NCBI GenBank assembly: GCA_020849945.1
Contig: JADZFK010000158.1
Coordinates: forward strand, 1-42,366
Direction: 5' to 3'
DNA length: 42,366 nucleotides
DNA from: Pirellulales bacterium
GTDB lineage: Bacteria; Planctomycetota; Planctomycetia; Pirellulales; Lacipirellulaceae
In this document: one piece after another, positions 16,242 through 24,837 of the stretch
How the letters are laid out: each line of letters starts with the position of its first letter
Numbering within the stretch: position 1 is the stretch's first letter
The notes under the pieces: generated by a model
What the model was told of the DNA's origin: nothing
Database searches by the model: none
Seen by the model: only the letters and a program-made list of their open reading frames with translations
Translations under genes and position numbers: made by a program

Positions 16242-18286
16242 GTTCGCCCGGCATCCGCGTGGAGCCTTCGTCCTCGCCCTCTGATGCAAATGGCAAGAGC
16301 CTTTCGGCGGTTTCCGATTCCAACGATTCGGTAGACCTCGCTCAGCTTACGCCTTCGACGGCCGTCCTTCAGCCGCCCGAGCACCAGAGCTTCTGGCTGT
16401 GGGTCATGTGCCTGACGGGCGTCGATTACTTCAGTACGCTCGGCTATCAACCATCCATCGCGTTTGAAGCGGTGGGCCTCCTTGCCCCGCTGGCGACGAT
16501 TGTGTTAGTGGCTGTCACACTTGGGTGCGCACTGCCTGTTTACTCGCGTGTGGCCGAAGAATCGCCCCTCGGGCTTGGCTCCATCGCCATGCTGGAACGA
16601 CTCCTGCACGGTTGGACGGCCAAGTTCCTCGTGCTGGTGCTGCTTGGTTTCGCGGCCACCGATTTCATCATTACGCAAACTCTTTCCGCCGCCGATGCCG
16701 CCGAACATGTGATCCACAACCCCTTATGGGGCCATGCGCCTGAATTTCTCCGGGACCAAAAGTTCCTAACGATGGCACTATTGGTGATGCTGGGCGGCAT
16801 GTTCCTGCGCGGGTTCAAGGAAGTGATATTCGTGGCCATTGGCATCGTCGCCGTTTACTTGGCGCTTAATGCGATTGTGATTTTGAGCGGTCTGGTGTAT
16901 CTCATTTTTCACCCGAGTCTGATCGGTAGTTGGTATCGGTCGGTGCTGGCTGGCGATTGGCACATGCACCAACATGGCCTCGATTTTGGCCCGGGGCTAC
17001 TTGGCGCGATAGCGGCCTGCCTCGTGTTCTTTCCCAAGTTGGCCCTTGGCCTGAGCGGCTTTGAAACGGGCGTGGCCGTCATGCCGCTTGTGCGTGGCGA
17101 GCGTGGCGACGACCCTCACCGTCCGCAAGGCCGTATTCGGAATACCCGCAAGCTGCTGCTGACCGCCGCTCTTATCATGTCGTGCATGCTGCTTGGGTCG
17201 AGTTTGATCACCGCAATGCTGATCCGGCCGGAGGCCCTGTTAACCGAGGGCCAGGCAGCCAACCGCGCATTGGCGTTTGTTGCCCACGGCGATACCGTGG
17301 CCAGAATAAACCCGCTATTCGGTTCTGTTTTTGGGACCATTTACGACATCAGCACCGTAACTATTTTGTGGTTCGCTGGGGCGAGCGCGATGTCGGGGCT
17401 GCTGAACCTTGTGCCCCGCTACTTGCCGCGGTTTGGCATGGCACCTCGTTGGGCCGAGGCCGTGCGGGCACTTGTGATCGTGTTCACCGGCATCAACTTG
17501 TTTGTTACGTGGGTTTTCGGCGCCAGCGTGATGAAGCAAGGCGGCGCTTACGCAACCGGTGTGATGGTCCTTATGTCTAGTGGTGCCATCGCGGTCGTCA
17601 TCGACTTGTGGCGCAAGCGCACGGGCCCCTGGTGGCAACGAATGCACTGGGGCTACTTCTTGGCCATGGCTGTTTTCTTTTATACCACGATTGCCATCAT
17701 CATCGAGAAGCCCGATGGCATTAAAATCGCCGGGGCGTTCATCCTGGCGGTCCTCGTTTTCTCGATCGTCTCGCGGACCCGCCGCAGCACAGAATTGCGC
17801 TTCGAGAAGTTCGACTTTGTCGACGATCACTCGCGGTTTCTGTGGGATGCGTTGCGGCATCTGGAGTTTCCGGTCCTCGTGCCACATCGCCCGGGCCACC
17901 ATACGATCGTGCAAAAGGATGAAAAGATTCGCCGCGTCCACCGCCTTGGCCCAAAGGTACCGATCGTGTTTGTCGAAGCGATTGTCGGGGACCCCAGCGA
18001 ATTTCATCACAATCCGATGATCGAAGTGGCCGAGGAGGAAGGCCGATTTCTGCTTCGGTTGACCCGCTGCGCATCGGTGGCGCACGCGGTGGCCACCGTT
18101 GCTTTGGAACTCTCCAAGACAGGCTGCCCGCCCGAGATTCACTTCGGCTGGAGCGACGAAAGCCCGCTGGCCGCGAATCTCAACTTCCTCCTGTTCGGAG
18201 AGGGCAACGTCCCCTGGCTCGTCCGCGAGCTCATTCTCCGAGCGGAATCCGACCCCACAAAGCAACCTCGCGTGATTATTGGTTGA
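16238..18286 (+). CDS. APC-superfamily permease with C-terminal cytoplasmic domain
   Basis: A 682-aa inner-membrane transporter. Residues about 48-525 carry some twelve hydrophobic segments; the first, WLWVMCLTGVDYFSTLGYQPSIAFEA, matches the unwound TM1 region of amino-acid/polyamine/organocation carriers. FFPKLALGLSGFETGVAVMPL is a TM6-like segment. From about residue 530 a soluble domain of roughly 150 residues follows (ELRFEKFDFVDDHSRFLWDAL ... HFGWSDESPLAANLNFLLFGEG), as in some KUP-like and planctomycete APC permeases. The substrate cannot be deduced; cations or amino acids are the usual cargo. Coupled to the 57-aa gene upstream and convergent with the ATPase gene downstream, with 40 bases between. 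Confidence 0.83.
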   Translation: MSSPGIRVEPSSSPSDANGKSLSAVSDSNDSVDLAQLTPSTAVLQPPEHQSFWLWVMCLTGVDYFSTLGYQPSIAFEAVGLLAPLATIVLVAVTLGCALPVYSRVAEESPLGLGSIAMLERLLHGWTAKFLVLVLLGFAATDFIITQTLSAADAAEHVIHNPLWGHAPEFLRDQKFLTMALLVMLGGMFLRGFKEVIFVAIGIVAVYLALNAIVILSGLVYLIFHPSLIGSWYRSVLAGDWHMHQHGLDFGPGLLGAIAACLVFFPKLALGLSGFETGVAVMPLVRGERGDDPHRPQGRIRNTRKLLLTAALIMSCMLLGSSLITAMLIRPEALLTEGQAANRALAFVAHGDTVARINPLFGSVFGTIYDISTVTILWFAGASAMSGLLNLVPRYLPRFGMAPRWAEAVRALVIVFTGINLFVTWVFGASVMKQGGAYATGVMVLMSSGAIAVVIDLWRKRTGPWWQRMHWGYFLAMAVFFYTTIAIIIEKPDGIKIAGAFILAVLVFSIVSRTRRSTELRFEKFDFVDDHSRFLWDALRHLEFPVLVPHRPGHHTIVQKDEKIRRVHRLGPKVPIVFVEAIVGDPSEFHHNPMIEVAEEEGRFLLRLTRCASVAHAVATVALELSKTGCPPEIHFGWSDESPLAANLNFLLFGEGNVPWLVRELILRAESDPTKQPRVIIG

Positions 18287-18326
18287 GGGGGCGAGGCCGG
18301 AAGGCATGCGATCCGCGAGGGCTGAT

Positions 18327-19433
18327 TCAATTCAACCTTTGGCCATCTGTAGCAGAGAACAAGTGGAATGCACCTGGGCGAATGCCGAGCGGTAGCGGAT
18401 CGCCTGGCTTGACGTTCTTATCGGCATCCAATCGTGCCACTTGCTGAGCGCCGGCCAGCGAAAAGTGGACCATCGTTTCGTGCCCAAGGTGCTCGACGAC
18501 TTCGAGCGTCGCAGTTCCCAAAGGGCAGCCATGGGTGCCATCGATTACCAGCAGATCTTCGGGCCGCACGCCAAGCACGGCTGGCCCGCTAGGCACGTTG
18601 TTTCCCACGGCGATGCCAACCGAATGCTGAGAATCCGCGTGCGTTGCCGCGCCATTCACATTTGCATGGGCGAGCTTAAAAGTGCCCTGTTCCACGTGGC
18701 CGGCGAAGAAGTTCATGGCGGGGCTGCCGATGAATGACGCCACGAACTGGTTGGCCGGCCGCCGATAGATGTTGAGCGGGGAATCGACTTGCTGGATCAC
18801 GCCCCGATCCATCAGCACGATCCGATCGCCGAGCGTCATCGCCTCGACCTGATCGTGCGTGACATAGATGATCGTCGTTTTGAGCCGCTGGTGAAGCCGG
18901 GCGATCTCGGTCCGCATCTGCACGCGGAGTTTGGCATCGAGGTTGGAAAGCGGTTCGTCGAACAGGAACACCTTGGGTTCGCGGACGATAGCGCGCCCCA
19001 GGGCGACCCGCTGCCGCTGTCCGCCGGAAAGCTCGCGGGGCCGACGATCGAGCAGCGACTCGATCGACAGAATCGCCGCCGCCTCGTGCACGCGGCGTTC
19101 GATCTCGATCTTGGGGGTTCGCCGCATTTTGAGGCCAAACGCCATGTTTTGCCGCACGCTCATGTGGGGATAGAGCGCGTAATTCTGAAACACCATTGCG
19201 ATGTCGCGGTCGCCCGGTGCGATCTCGTTCACGAGTTGGTCGCCGATCCAGATTTCGCCGCCGGTGGATTCTTCAAGGCCTGCCACCATTCGCAAGGTCG
19301 TCGACTTGCCGCAACCGCTAGGCCCGACCAGCACGATGAACTCGCCATCGGCGATTTCCAAATTGACCTCGCAAACGGCCTGATAGCCATTCGGGTAAGT
19401 CTTATCTAAGTGTTTGAGAAGAACCTGGGCCAT
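18327..19433 (-). CDS. ABC transporter ATP-binding protein, MalK/UgpC/MsmX type
   Basis: 368 aa from ATG 19433 ([14 protein letters not shown], the usual family start; the upstream ATG at 19484 adds 17 residues unlike the family). Walker [10 protein letters not shown] is at 37-45, the signature [15 protein letters not shown] and Walker [15 protein letters not shown] follow, and the switch His is in VTHDQVEA. The last third is the TOBE/OB region of carbohydrate-uptake ATPases ([23 protein letters not shown]). It would energise sugar import at the membrane. No permease or binding-protein gene is nearby, so it is an orphan that may serve several transporters, as MsmX does in Bacillus (family knowledge). 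Confidence 0.92.
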   Translation of the reverse strand: MAQVLLKHLDKTYPNGYQAVCEVNLEIADGEFIVLVGPSGCGKSTTLRMVAGLEESTGGEIWIGDQLVNEIAPGDRDIAMVFQNYALYPHMSVRQNMAFGLKMRRTPKIEIERRVHEAAAILSIESLLDRRPRELSGGQRQRVALGRAIVREPKVFLFDEPLSNLDAKLRVQMRTEIARLHQRLKTTIIYVTHDQVEAMTLGDRIVLMDRGVIQQVDSPLNIYRRPANQFVASFIGSPAMNFFAGHVEQGTFKLAHANVNGAATHADSQHSVGIAVGNNVPSGPAVLGVRPEDLLVIDGTHGCPLGTATLEVVEHLGHETMVHFSLAGAQQVARLDADKNVKPGDPLPLGIRPGAFHLFSATDGQRLN

Positions 19434-19562
19434 GAAAAGAGAGGCCTCATGCAGAAGCGAAGAGCCGCCGAAACACACGACCATACGGGCAAGAATAGTG
19501 CGGTTGCCTGATTACGCTTGCCTTGCTTTTCTGCGGCTTTGCTCCACTGCGATAGACAATGT

Positions 19563-21272
19563 TCAGCTTACCTGATCCGCCTTGCGCGGTGTGGTGCCGT
19601 CGGGCGTTTCGTTGCTGGTTGGGTCGAACCACTCGGGCTTGAAATCGATGCGTTGCTGCTTCTTCATCGCTTGGTTGGCCGTGAGGGCGAGCACGGCATC
19701 GCCAAGCGCGACGGTGGGTGTGCAGTGGGGTTTGTGCTCGGGGGCAGGGTTGCGGATGCACCAAGCCCAATGCTCGATTTCCTCGCGATAGCCGCGGCTG
19801 ACAGGCCCCGTGCCGCCGGCCGCTTGGGCCACCGCCGCGCCGCCGCCGGTCTCGTAGGTATCCATCGCGGGTTTGCCGCCCTTGTTGGTCACTTCAATCT
19901 GCGTGGAAGCGGCGGAGCCTTTGTAGAGCATCGCATCCTGCTCTTGTTCGAGCACGAGCGTTCCCTCGGTACCGTATACGATTTCGCCGTAGCCGCCGAA
20001 ACCGTTGCCGTTGATCGACGAGTAAGTGACCATGACTTTCTTGTTGGGGTCGGCCACTTCGTGCGAATCGCCTTCCTTGTAGTACCCCTTGCCGGGGAAC
20101 TCGAACATGCAGTAGACATGGTCCTCGCAATCGCGATCCTCGGGAAAGATCGAGCGAATGCCCGAGGCAACTACCGAAAGCGGATGAACGTGCTTGCCGC
20201 GTTCCTTTTCTTGTGCGGAGATGAAGATACTGGCGGCATCGAGTTGGTGACTGCCGAGTTCAGCCATCAGACCCGCGGCCGTGCGATCCCACAATCGCCA
20301 GCGGATCAGTTCTTCGAGCGCAGGCCGATTGCGTCCGCCGATCGTCTTCGCTTGGTAGCCATATTTTTGGGCCAGTTCGTCGGAGATGTCGTCGATCTGT
20401 GCTTGCTTCTGCGCAATTTTCGCCTCCCATTCGGCGATATCCTTGCTGCTTGCCTTGGTTAGCTCGGTCTTCCAAGCACCCAGTTCCTTGGTCAAACGCT
20501 CTTCGCCAGGCAAGGGCGGTTTCCAGCCATCACTCTTCGGAGAGTTATCGCGGTGCCACTGGGCGCGGATGTGGTGAATATCGCCTAGCAAGCCCTGCCG
20601 AATTTGTTCGACTGCGTTGTCGTACAGAATGCTGTAATGCCGCTGATGGCCGACGGCCATCACGATCGGGTTGCCGTTGGAATCCTTCGACACGTCGCAC
20701 ACGAGGGCCATTTCTTTGCACAGGGCCACGTCGTGCCCCATCAGCTTTTCGCACAGCACGTGTTTGCCCTTACGCATGGCAGCGATGGCCATCGGGTGGT
20801 GCATGAAGAGCGGTGTGGCGATGATTACGGCTTCAACATTCGGGTCATCAAGCAATTCGGTGTACGAGTTTTCGTAAATCTTGATGTGTTTGCGAAGCTC
20901 GGCCTCGTTCATGTGATCCTTGTACACACGGAGCAGGCCCGGCCGGGCGGAATGGGCTCCCTTCGAGTACCAATCGCCATGAAACGCGCGGTAGCGGCTG
21001 TAGGGACGGATATCGGTGATGGCCACAACATCGATGAAGTCGGGATTGATCGCGCCGATAAGGACGCTTCCCTCGTCGCCCGTGCCGATGATGCCGACGC
21101 GGAGGCGGTCATCGAGCTTGGGCCCGTAACCAAAATACTTGGCACCCAGCCCCGCAGTGGCTGCCGCGCCGCCTGCGATGCCAATTCCTTTCAGAAACTC
21201 CCTCCGGGTCGTGCCGACCGCCTCGTGGAAATTCTGCTTGCCGATCTTCTTTTCTTCAGGGGTCAAGTTCAT
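19563..21272 (-). CDS. Gfo/Idh/MocA family oxidoreductase, Tat-exported
   Basis: A 569-aa NAD(P)-dependent dehydrogenase. A twin-arginine signal TTRREFLKGIGIAGG (residues 21-35) predicts folded export. The Rossmann fold begins at LRVGIIGTGDEG, and the family motif appears as VLCEKLMGHDV, with the EK of EKP but Leu for Pro. MAELGSHQLDAASIF supplies the usual catalytic His region. An internal helical insert of about 60 residues (residues 255-315, Lys/Glu/Gln-rich) lengthens it beyond the usual 350-450. The substrate is probably a sugar or cyclitol but is not identifiable. It lies 176 bases downstream of the DoxX gene on the same strand, with a long palindrome between them, and is followed by the ATPase gene. 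Confidence 0.9.
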   Translation of the reverse strand: MNLTPEEKKIGKQNFHEAVGTTRREFLKGIGIAGGAAATAGLGAKYFGYGPKLDDRLRVGIIGTGDEGSVLIGAINPDFIDVVAITDIRPYSRYRAFHGDWYSKGAHSARPGLLRVYKDHMNEAELRKHIKIYENSYTELLDDPNVEAVIIATPLFMHHPMAIAAMRKGKHVLCEKLMGHDVALCKEMALVCDVSKDSNGNPIVMAVGHQRHYSILYDNAVEQIRQGLLGDIHHIRAQWHRDNSPKSDGWKPPLPGEERLTKELGAWKTELTKASSKDIAEWEAKIAQKQAQIDDISDELAQKYGYQAKTIGGRNRPALEELIRWRLWDRTAAGLMAELGSHQLDAASIFISAQEKERGKHVHPLSVVASGIRSIFPEDRDCEDHVYCMFEFPGKGYYKEGDSHEVADPNKKVMVTYSSINGNGFGGYGEIVYGTEGTLVLEQEQDAMLYKGSAASTQIEVTNKGGKPAMDTYETGGGAAVAQAAGGTGPVSRGYREEIEHWAWCIRNPAPEHKPHCTPTVALGDAVLALTANQAMKKQQRIDFKPEWFDPTSNETPDGTTPRKADQVS

Positions 21273-21298
21273 CGCTTAGTATCCGTCGTTCGGAACTT

Positions 21299-21444
21299 TT
21301 CACCACGGAGAACGGAGGCACGGAGAAGAAATGGTCATTGCAAATTAGTCGTTTGTCGTTGGCCATTCAGAAATAGCCGATTTTCGATTTTTAAATGGCC
21401 AATTTGCAATGGCAAATCTGCTTTCTCCGTGTCTCCGTGGTGAA
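21299..21444. repeat. 146-bp palindrome between DoxX and oxidoreductase genes
   Basis: The left arm TTCACCACGGAGAACGGAGG pairs with the right arm CTCCGTGTCTCCGTGGTGAA. Farther in, CATTGCAAATTA pairs with AATTTGCAATG and TGGCCATT with AAATGGCCA. The whole gap between the DoxX stop (21449) and the oxidoreductase start (21272) is essentially this structure. The CCACGGAG block is shared with repeat family A. In RNA it would form a long hairpin within a putative transcript. Confidence 0.7.
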
Positions 21445-21448
21445 TGGA

Positions 21449-22546
21449 TCAATTCTCAACTACATTCATACGCCGAATGCGGCCAAACAGTGCGGCCAGG
21501 CAGCCATCGATGCCCGCCCACCGGCCCGCGCCGGTTCCTGCCAGCACCAAGAGCCCCGATAGTTCTACGCATTGGTTGATCGTGGGTACGGCGCCTGCCG
21601 CCCAAAACGGTTGCGAAACGATTACGCCCAACAAAAACAACGCACCGGCCAACGACGCCAATCGGGTGACGAAGCCGAAGATCAAGCACAGCCCCACTCC
21701 AAGCGTCAACACCGTCGCCACCTTGTTGATACAATCGAGCTTCGCTTGATTCGCATCGGCCAGCGCCGCGTTGGCCACCGTCATCTCCTCGGGCTTGGCT
21801 CGCTGCTCATCGGTTAGAAGCCCTAACAGATCTTGATGGAGAGCGTCTTCAAAGATACGAACCTGTTCGCGCCAACCGGCCGCTTGAGCGGCGGTTTCAC
21901 CTGCCTTTGTGGCGACACGCTTGGAGTAATACGGCACATCGCCCGCCTCGGGCAACTTCCGCCAGTTCGCAAGCCGCCACAGTTCGTGTCGATACTCGGC
22001 AATCGCCGCTTCTTCGCCGGCTAGATATTCATTGAGTTGAACAAGTCGCTGGGCCAGGAGTTGGTCGCACTGTTGTTCTTGGGCATCGGTCAACCCGGGA
22101 ATGCCCTTAAATCGCTCGACGGCCGCGCGCCAATCCTCCACAACTTTCGCGCCCCATTCAGAGGCCGCGCCGCCCGGCACGAACTCAATCGGGGCGGCTT
22201 CGCCTTTCTTCTCGGCATCCGAGCGGCGGCGGGCATACTCCTTCACCCACTTCGCCGATTCCGCGGCTTGTTCAGGAGTTGGCGGTACATGCTCGCGTGG
22301 CGATGCAAGCAGGGCACGCCACTCGTGACCACTCGGCGTATATCCCAAGAAGACCGGTGCCAACGGGCCTTTGGCCTGGGCGAAAAATTCGTCCGCGGAG
22401 AACACCATGCGGAACTGCCCCGCGTGACGATCGTACTCGAGCTTCTTCGCGCCTTCTCCGAAAAAGTGCCAGCCGATGACCAGCCGCAGCAACACGATCG
22501 CGAAGACCGCAAACCCGCCCAATACTCGTCGAGAGTCAATAGTCAT
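21449..22546 (-). CDS. DoxX-like membrane protein with large internal insert
   Basis: 365 aa from ATG 22546; the upstream frame reads through a poor region and is not used. An N-terminal membrane helix (VLGGFAVFAIVLLRLVIGWHFF) carries the GWHFFGEGAKK motif of DoxX/DoxD. A hydrophilic, mostly helical section of about 220 residues follows. The C-terminal membrane segments (VATVLTLGVGLCLIFGFV, ASLAGALFLLGVIVSQPFW, LSGLLVLAGTGAGRW) complete the four-helix DoxX core. The insert would lie between helices 1 and 2, presumably outside. DoxX proteins take part in quinone-linked redox reactions in some organisms; the role here is unknown. It pairs with the downstream oxidoreductase. Confidence 0.78.
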   Translation of the reverse strand: MTIDSRRVLGGFAVFAIVLLRLVIGWHFFGEGAKKLEYDRHAGQFRMVFSADEFFAQAKGPLAPVFLGYTPSGHEWRALLASPREHVPPTPEQAAESAKWVKEYARRRSDAEKKGEAAPIEFVPGGAASEWGAKVVEDWRAAVERFKGIPGLTDAQEQQCDQLLAQRLVQLNEYLAGEEAAIAEYRHELWRLANWRKLPEAGDVPYYSKRVATKAGETAAQAAGWREQVRIFEDALHQDLLGLLTDEQRAKPEEMTVANAALADANQAKLDCINKVATVLTLGVGLCLIFGFVTRLASLAGALFLLGVIVSQPFWAAGAVPTINQCVELSGLLVLAGTGAGRWAGIDGCLAALFGRIRRMNVVEN

Positions 22547-22718
22547 GATACGCGCGAGTCTTTGATACCTGTGAGAGCCTATCCGAAAACCTATTCCCTT
22601 TGGGAGAGGGAGTAATCGGATGAACTCTGAATTTTTGAAGGGCGTCGGCCGCCAGGCCGATTCCTCGGCCGGTTTACTTGCTCTTGCCACGGAACCGCCC
22701 ACCGATCACAACCATGAT

Positions 22719-23717
22719 ATGCAAAATCCACTTGCTTCGCCAGCCGCCAACGAGCGGCCTCGCATTGTGCTTTGTTACCCCGCCGAGCCAAGGCACATCG
22801 ATCAAATTGCAGCTGCCGCGCCGATGGCCGACGTCATCGACGCCGGCCAAGAACGCATCGCCGAGATGCTGCCCACGGCAGACATATTCTGCGGCCATGT
22901 CAAGGTTCACGCACCGTGGGAGGAAGTCGTCTGTGCTGGCCGGCTGCGGTGGATTCAGTCGTCGGCCGCCGGACTCGATCACTGCCTGGTTCCCTCGGTG
23001 ATCGATTCTGAAATCACCGTCACGAGCGCCTCGGGCGTTCTGGCCAACCAAGTAGTAGACCACACCCTCGCCCTGCTGGCTGGCTTGTTGCGCAGCCTGC
23101 CGACGTTCTTTCGCGCCCAACAACAACGCGAGTTCATCCGCCGACCCACGCGTGACCTGCACGGCGCGCGGATCGGCATCATCGGCATGGGGGGCAACGG
23201 CCGCCGACTGGCTCAAGTGCTCAGCGCATTTCGTACTACGATCGTGGCCACCGATTGGTTCCCCGTCAACAAACCGCCCGAAGTGGCCGAACTGCTGCCG
23301 GCCGATGCCGTGGACGACATCCTGCCTCGCATCGACATCCTGATCCTTGCCGCGCCGCTGACTTCGGTAACGCGGGGTATGATCGATGCACGTCGCCTCG
23401 CCCTGTTGCCTCGCGGCGCGATCGTGGTGAATATGGCCCGCGGCCCGCTGGTCGTGACTGAGGACCTCGTGGCCGCACTGGAAAGCGGACACCTTGGCGG
23501 CGTGGCGGTGGATGTGACCGACCCCGAGCCGCTCCCCGTCGCCAGCCGCTTGTGGGAATTGCCGAACGTGATCATCACGCCCCATGTCGGCGGCCAAGCC
23601 GCTACTCGGCTCGACGACATGACCAATTTCTTCTGCGAAAACCTTCGCCGCTACCAAGCCGGCGAGCCGCTGGTGAACCTCGTCGACAAACGCCTCGGCT
23701 TCCCCATGCCCGAATGA
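22719..23717 (+). CDS. D-2-hydroxyacid dehydrogenase
   Basis: 332 aa from ATG 22719; the ATG at 22620 would add 33 residues unlike the family. An NAD-dependent enzyme interconverting 2-oxo and D-2-hydroxy acids. The NAD-binding loop is IGIIGMGGNGRR. The catalytic triad positions are visible: Arg in NMARGPLVVTEDL, acidic residues in DVTDPEPLP, and His in VIITPHVGGQA. The substrate domain at the N terminus begins RPRIVLCYPAEP. The exact substrate (glyoxylate, phosphoglycerate or another) cannot be told. It diverges from the DoxX gene with about 170 bases between. Confidence 0.9.
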   Translation: MQNPLASPAANERPRIVLCYPAEPRHIDQIAAAAPMADVIDAGQERIAEMLPTADIFCGHVKVHAPWEEVVCAGRLRWIQSSAAGLDHCLVPSVIDSEITVTSASGVLANQVVDHTLALLAGLLRSLPTFFRAQQQREFIRRPTRDLHGARIGIIGMGGNGRRLAQVLSAFRTTIVATDWFPVNKPPEVAELLPADAVDDILPRIDILILAAPLTSVTRGMIDARRLALLPRGAIVVNMARGPLVVTEDLVAALESGHLGGVAVDVTDPEPLPVASRLWELPNVIITPHVGGQAATRLDDMTNFFCENLRRYQAGEPLVNLVDKRLGFPMPE

Positions 23718-23766
23718 GCCAAACGCCTCTGCCATTCCGCGGCATAGTTTCAGCGAGGAAAGTTCA

Positions 23767-24762
23767 TCAGCGTAGATAGTAGACCAACCCGAGCGACATC
23801 ATCACGATGAGGATCACCAACGTTGCATCGGGCTCAATGAGCCAATATCGTCGCTTGGGGCGATAGAGCAGGCCAAGTGAGGTGAACGAAGTTGCCAGGA
23901 TCACGCAAACAGCCGTTACCGCATGGGTCTGCGAAGCCGCGTTTAGGATCGAGCCCTTGAAAAACCCATCGGCCGGCACAAGGATGATCGTATTGAACGT
24001 GTTGCTGCCAAGGATATTTCCCACCGCCAGGTCGGTTGCGCCAGCTCGAATGGCTACCCAAGTGGTAACCAGTTCGGGCATCGAAGTTGAAATGGCCACG
24101 AGTGTCGTGCCAATGAATGTGCCGCCTAACCCCGTGGCCGTCGCCAACCCTTCGGCTGCGATAGCCATCAGCGGCGCGGCCACCAGAATAGCCATCGCGC
24201 TACCCACGTAGCCAATTGTTGCTCGGGTCAATGACATCTCGTGGATGTCGGCCAGTGCCGCTTCGCCTGCTTCGAGCTTCTCCATCGCCAGCTGCTGGTC
24301 GTAATACACAAGCCGCAATCCGCCCACGTAGATCAGCCCCGCCAGGATCGGCCCCAACCCAATTCCGGCCAACGTAAACTCTATCTTGGTGAGCAGGAAC
24401 AGCAGAACCACCGCCGTCAGTATGATGCACATGGTTGCCGACAATGCATGCGCCGCCGCGCTGGAAGCGATGATCCGTTCCGGCTTACGGTGAAAGAGGT
24501 CTAACACCGCCAGGATTAGCAGATTGAACAGGGAGCTTCCCAATAAATCGCCCAATACCAAGTCGGCTTGACCGTTGCTGGCCAGGTTCGAATCGACGGC
24601 CAACTCGGGCAAGCTCGTCGCCGTGGCAAGCAACAGCGCGCCGGCCAACGTGCTGCCCAACCCGGTCTTTCGCCCAATCGTATCTGCGTAACGCGTGAGA
24701 AAAATCCCCGCTGCCACCACCACCGCCGTCGCGCCGAAGAATTCCAGCAGAAGAATCCCCAT
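23767..24762 (-). CDS. CaCA-family calcium/sodium antiporter (YrbG-like)
   Basis: A 331-aa inner-membrane cation exchanger. Two inverted alpha-repeats are clear: ATATSLPELAVDS with GDLLGSSLFNLLIL in the first half, and ISTSMPELVTTW with GNILGSNTFNTIIL in the second. These hold the acidic cation-binding residues. About ten hydrophobic segments span it. Family members exchange Ca2+ for Na+ or H+. It lies on the same strand and 75 bases downstream of the TIGR00300 gene, perhaps cotranscribed. The start MGILLLEFFG is the only reasonable one. Confidence 0.9.
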   Translation of the reverse strand: MGILLLEFFGATAVVVAAGIFLTRYADTIGRKTGLGSTLAGALLLATATSLPELAVDSNLASNGQADLVLGDLLGSSLFNLLILAVLDLFHRKPERIIASSAAAHALSATMCIILTAVVLLFLLTKIEFTLAGIGLGPILAGLIYVGGLRLVYYDQQLAMEKLEAGEAALADIHEMSLTRATIGYVGSAMAILVAAPLMAIAAEGLATATGLGGTFIGTTLVAISTSMPELVTTWVAIRAGATDLAVGNILGSNTFNTIILVPADGFFKGSILNAASQTHAVTAVCVILATSFTSLGLLYRPKRRYWLIEPDATLVILIVMMSLGLVYYLR

Positions 24763-24837
24763 CGGATTCGATTCCTTTCCACGAACTCGCGTTCACCTAC
24801 TGTGTTGATTGGAACTCGGATGCCTCACCAACGATCG

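Noticed and set aside
22674-23735. 353-codon open frame on the minus strand
   Set aside because: Antisense to the D-2-hydroxyacid dehydrogenase. No ribosome site and no recognisable motif.
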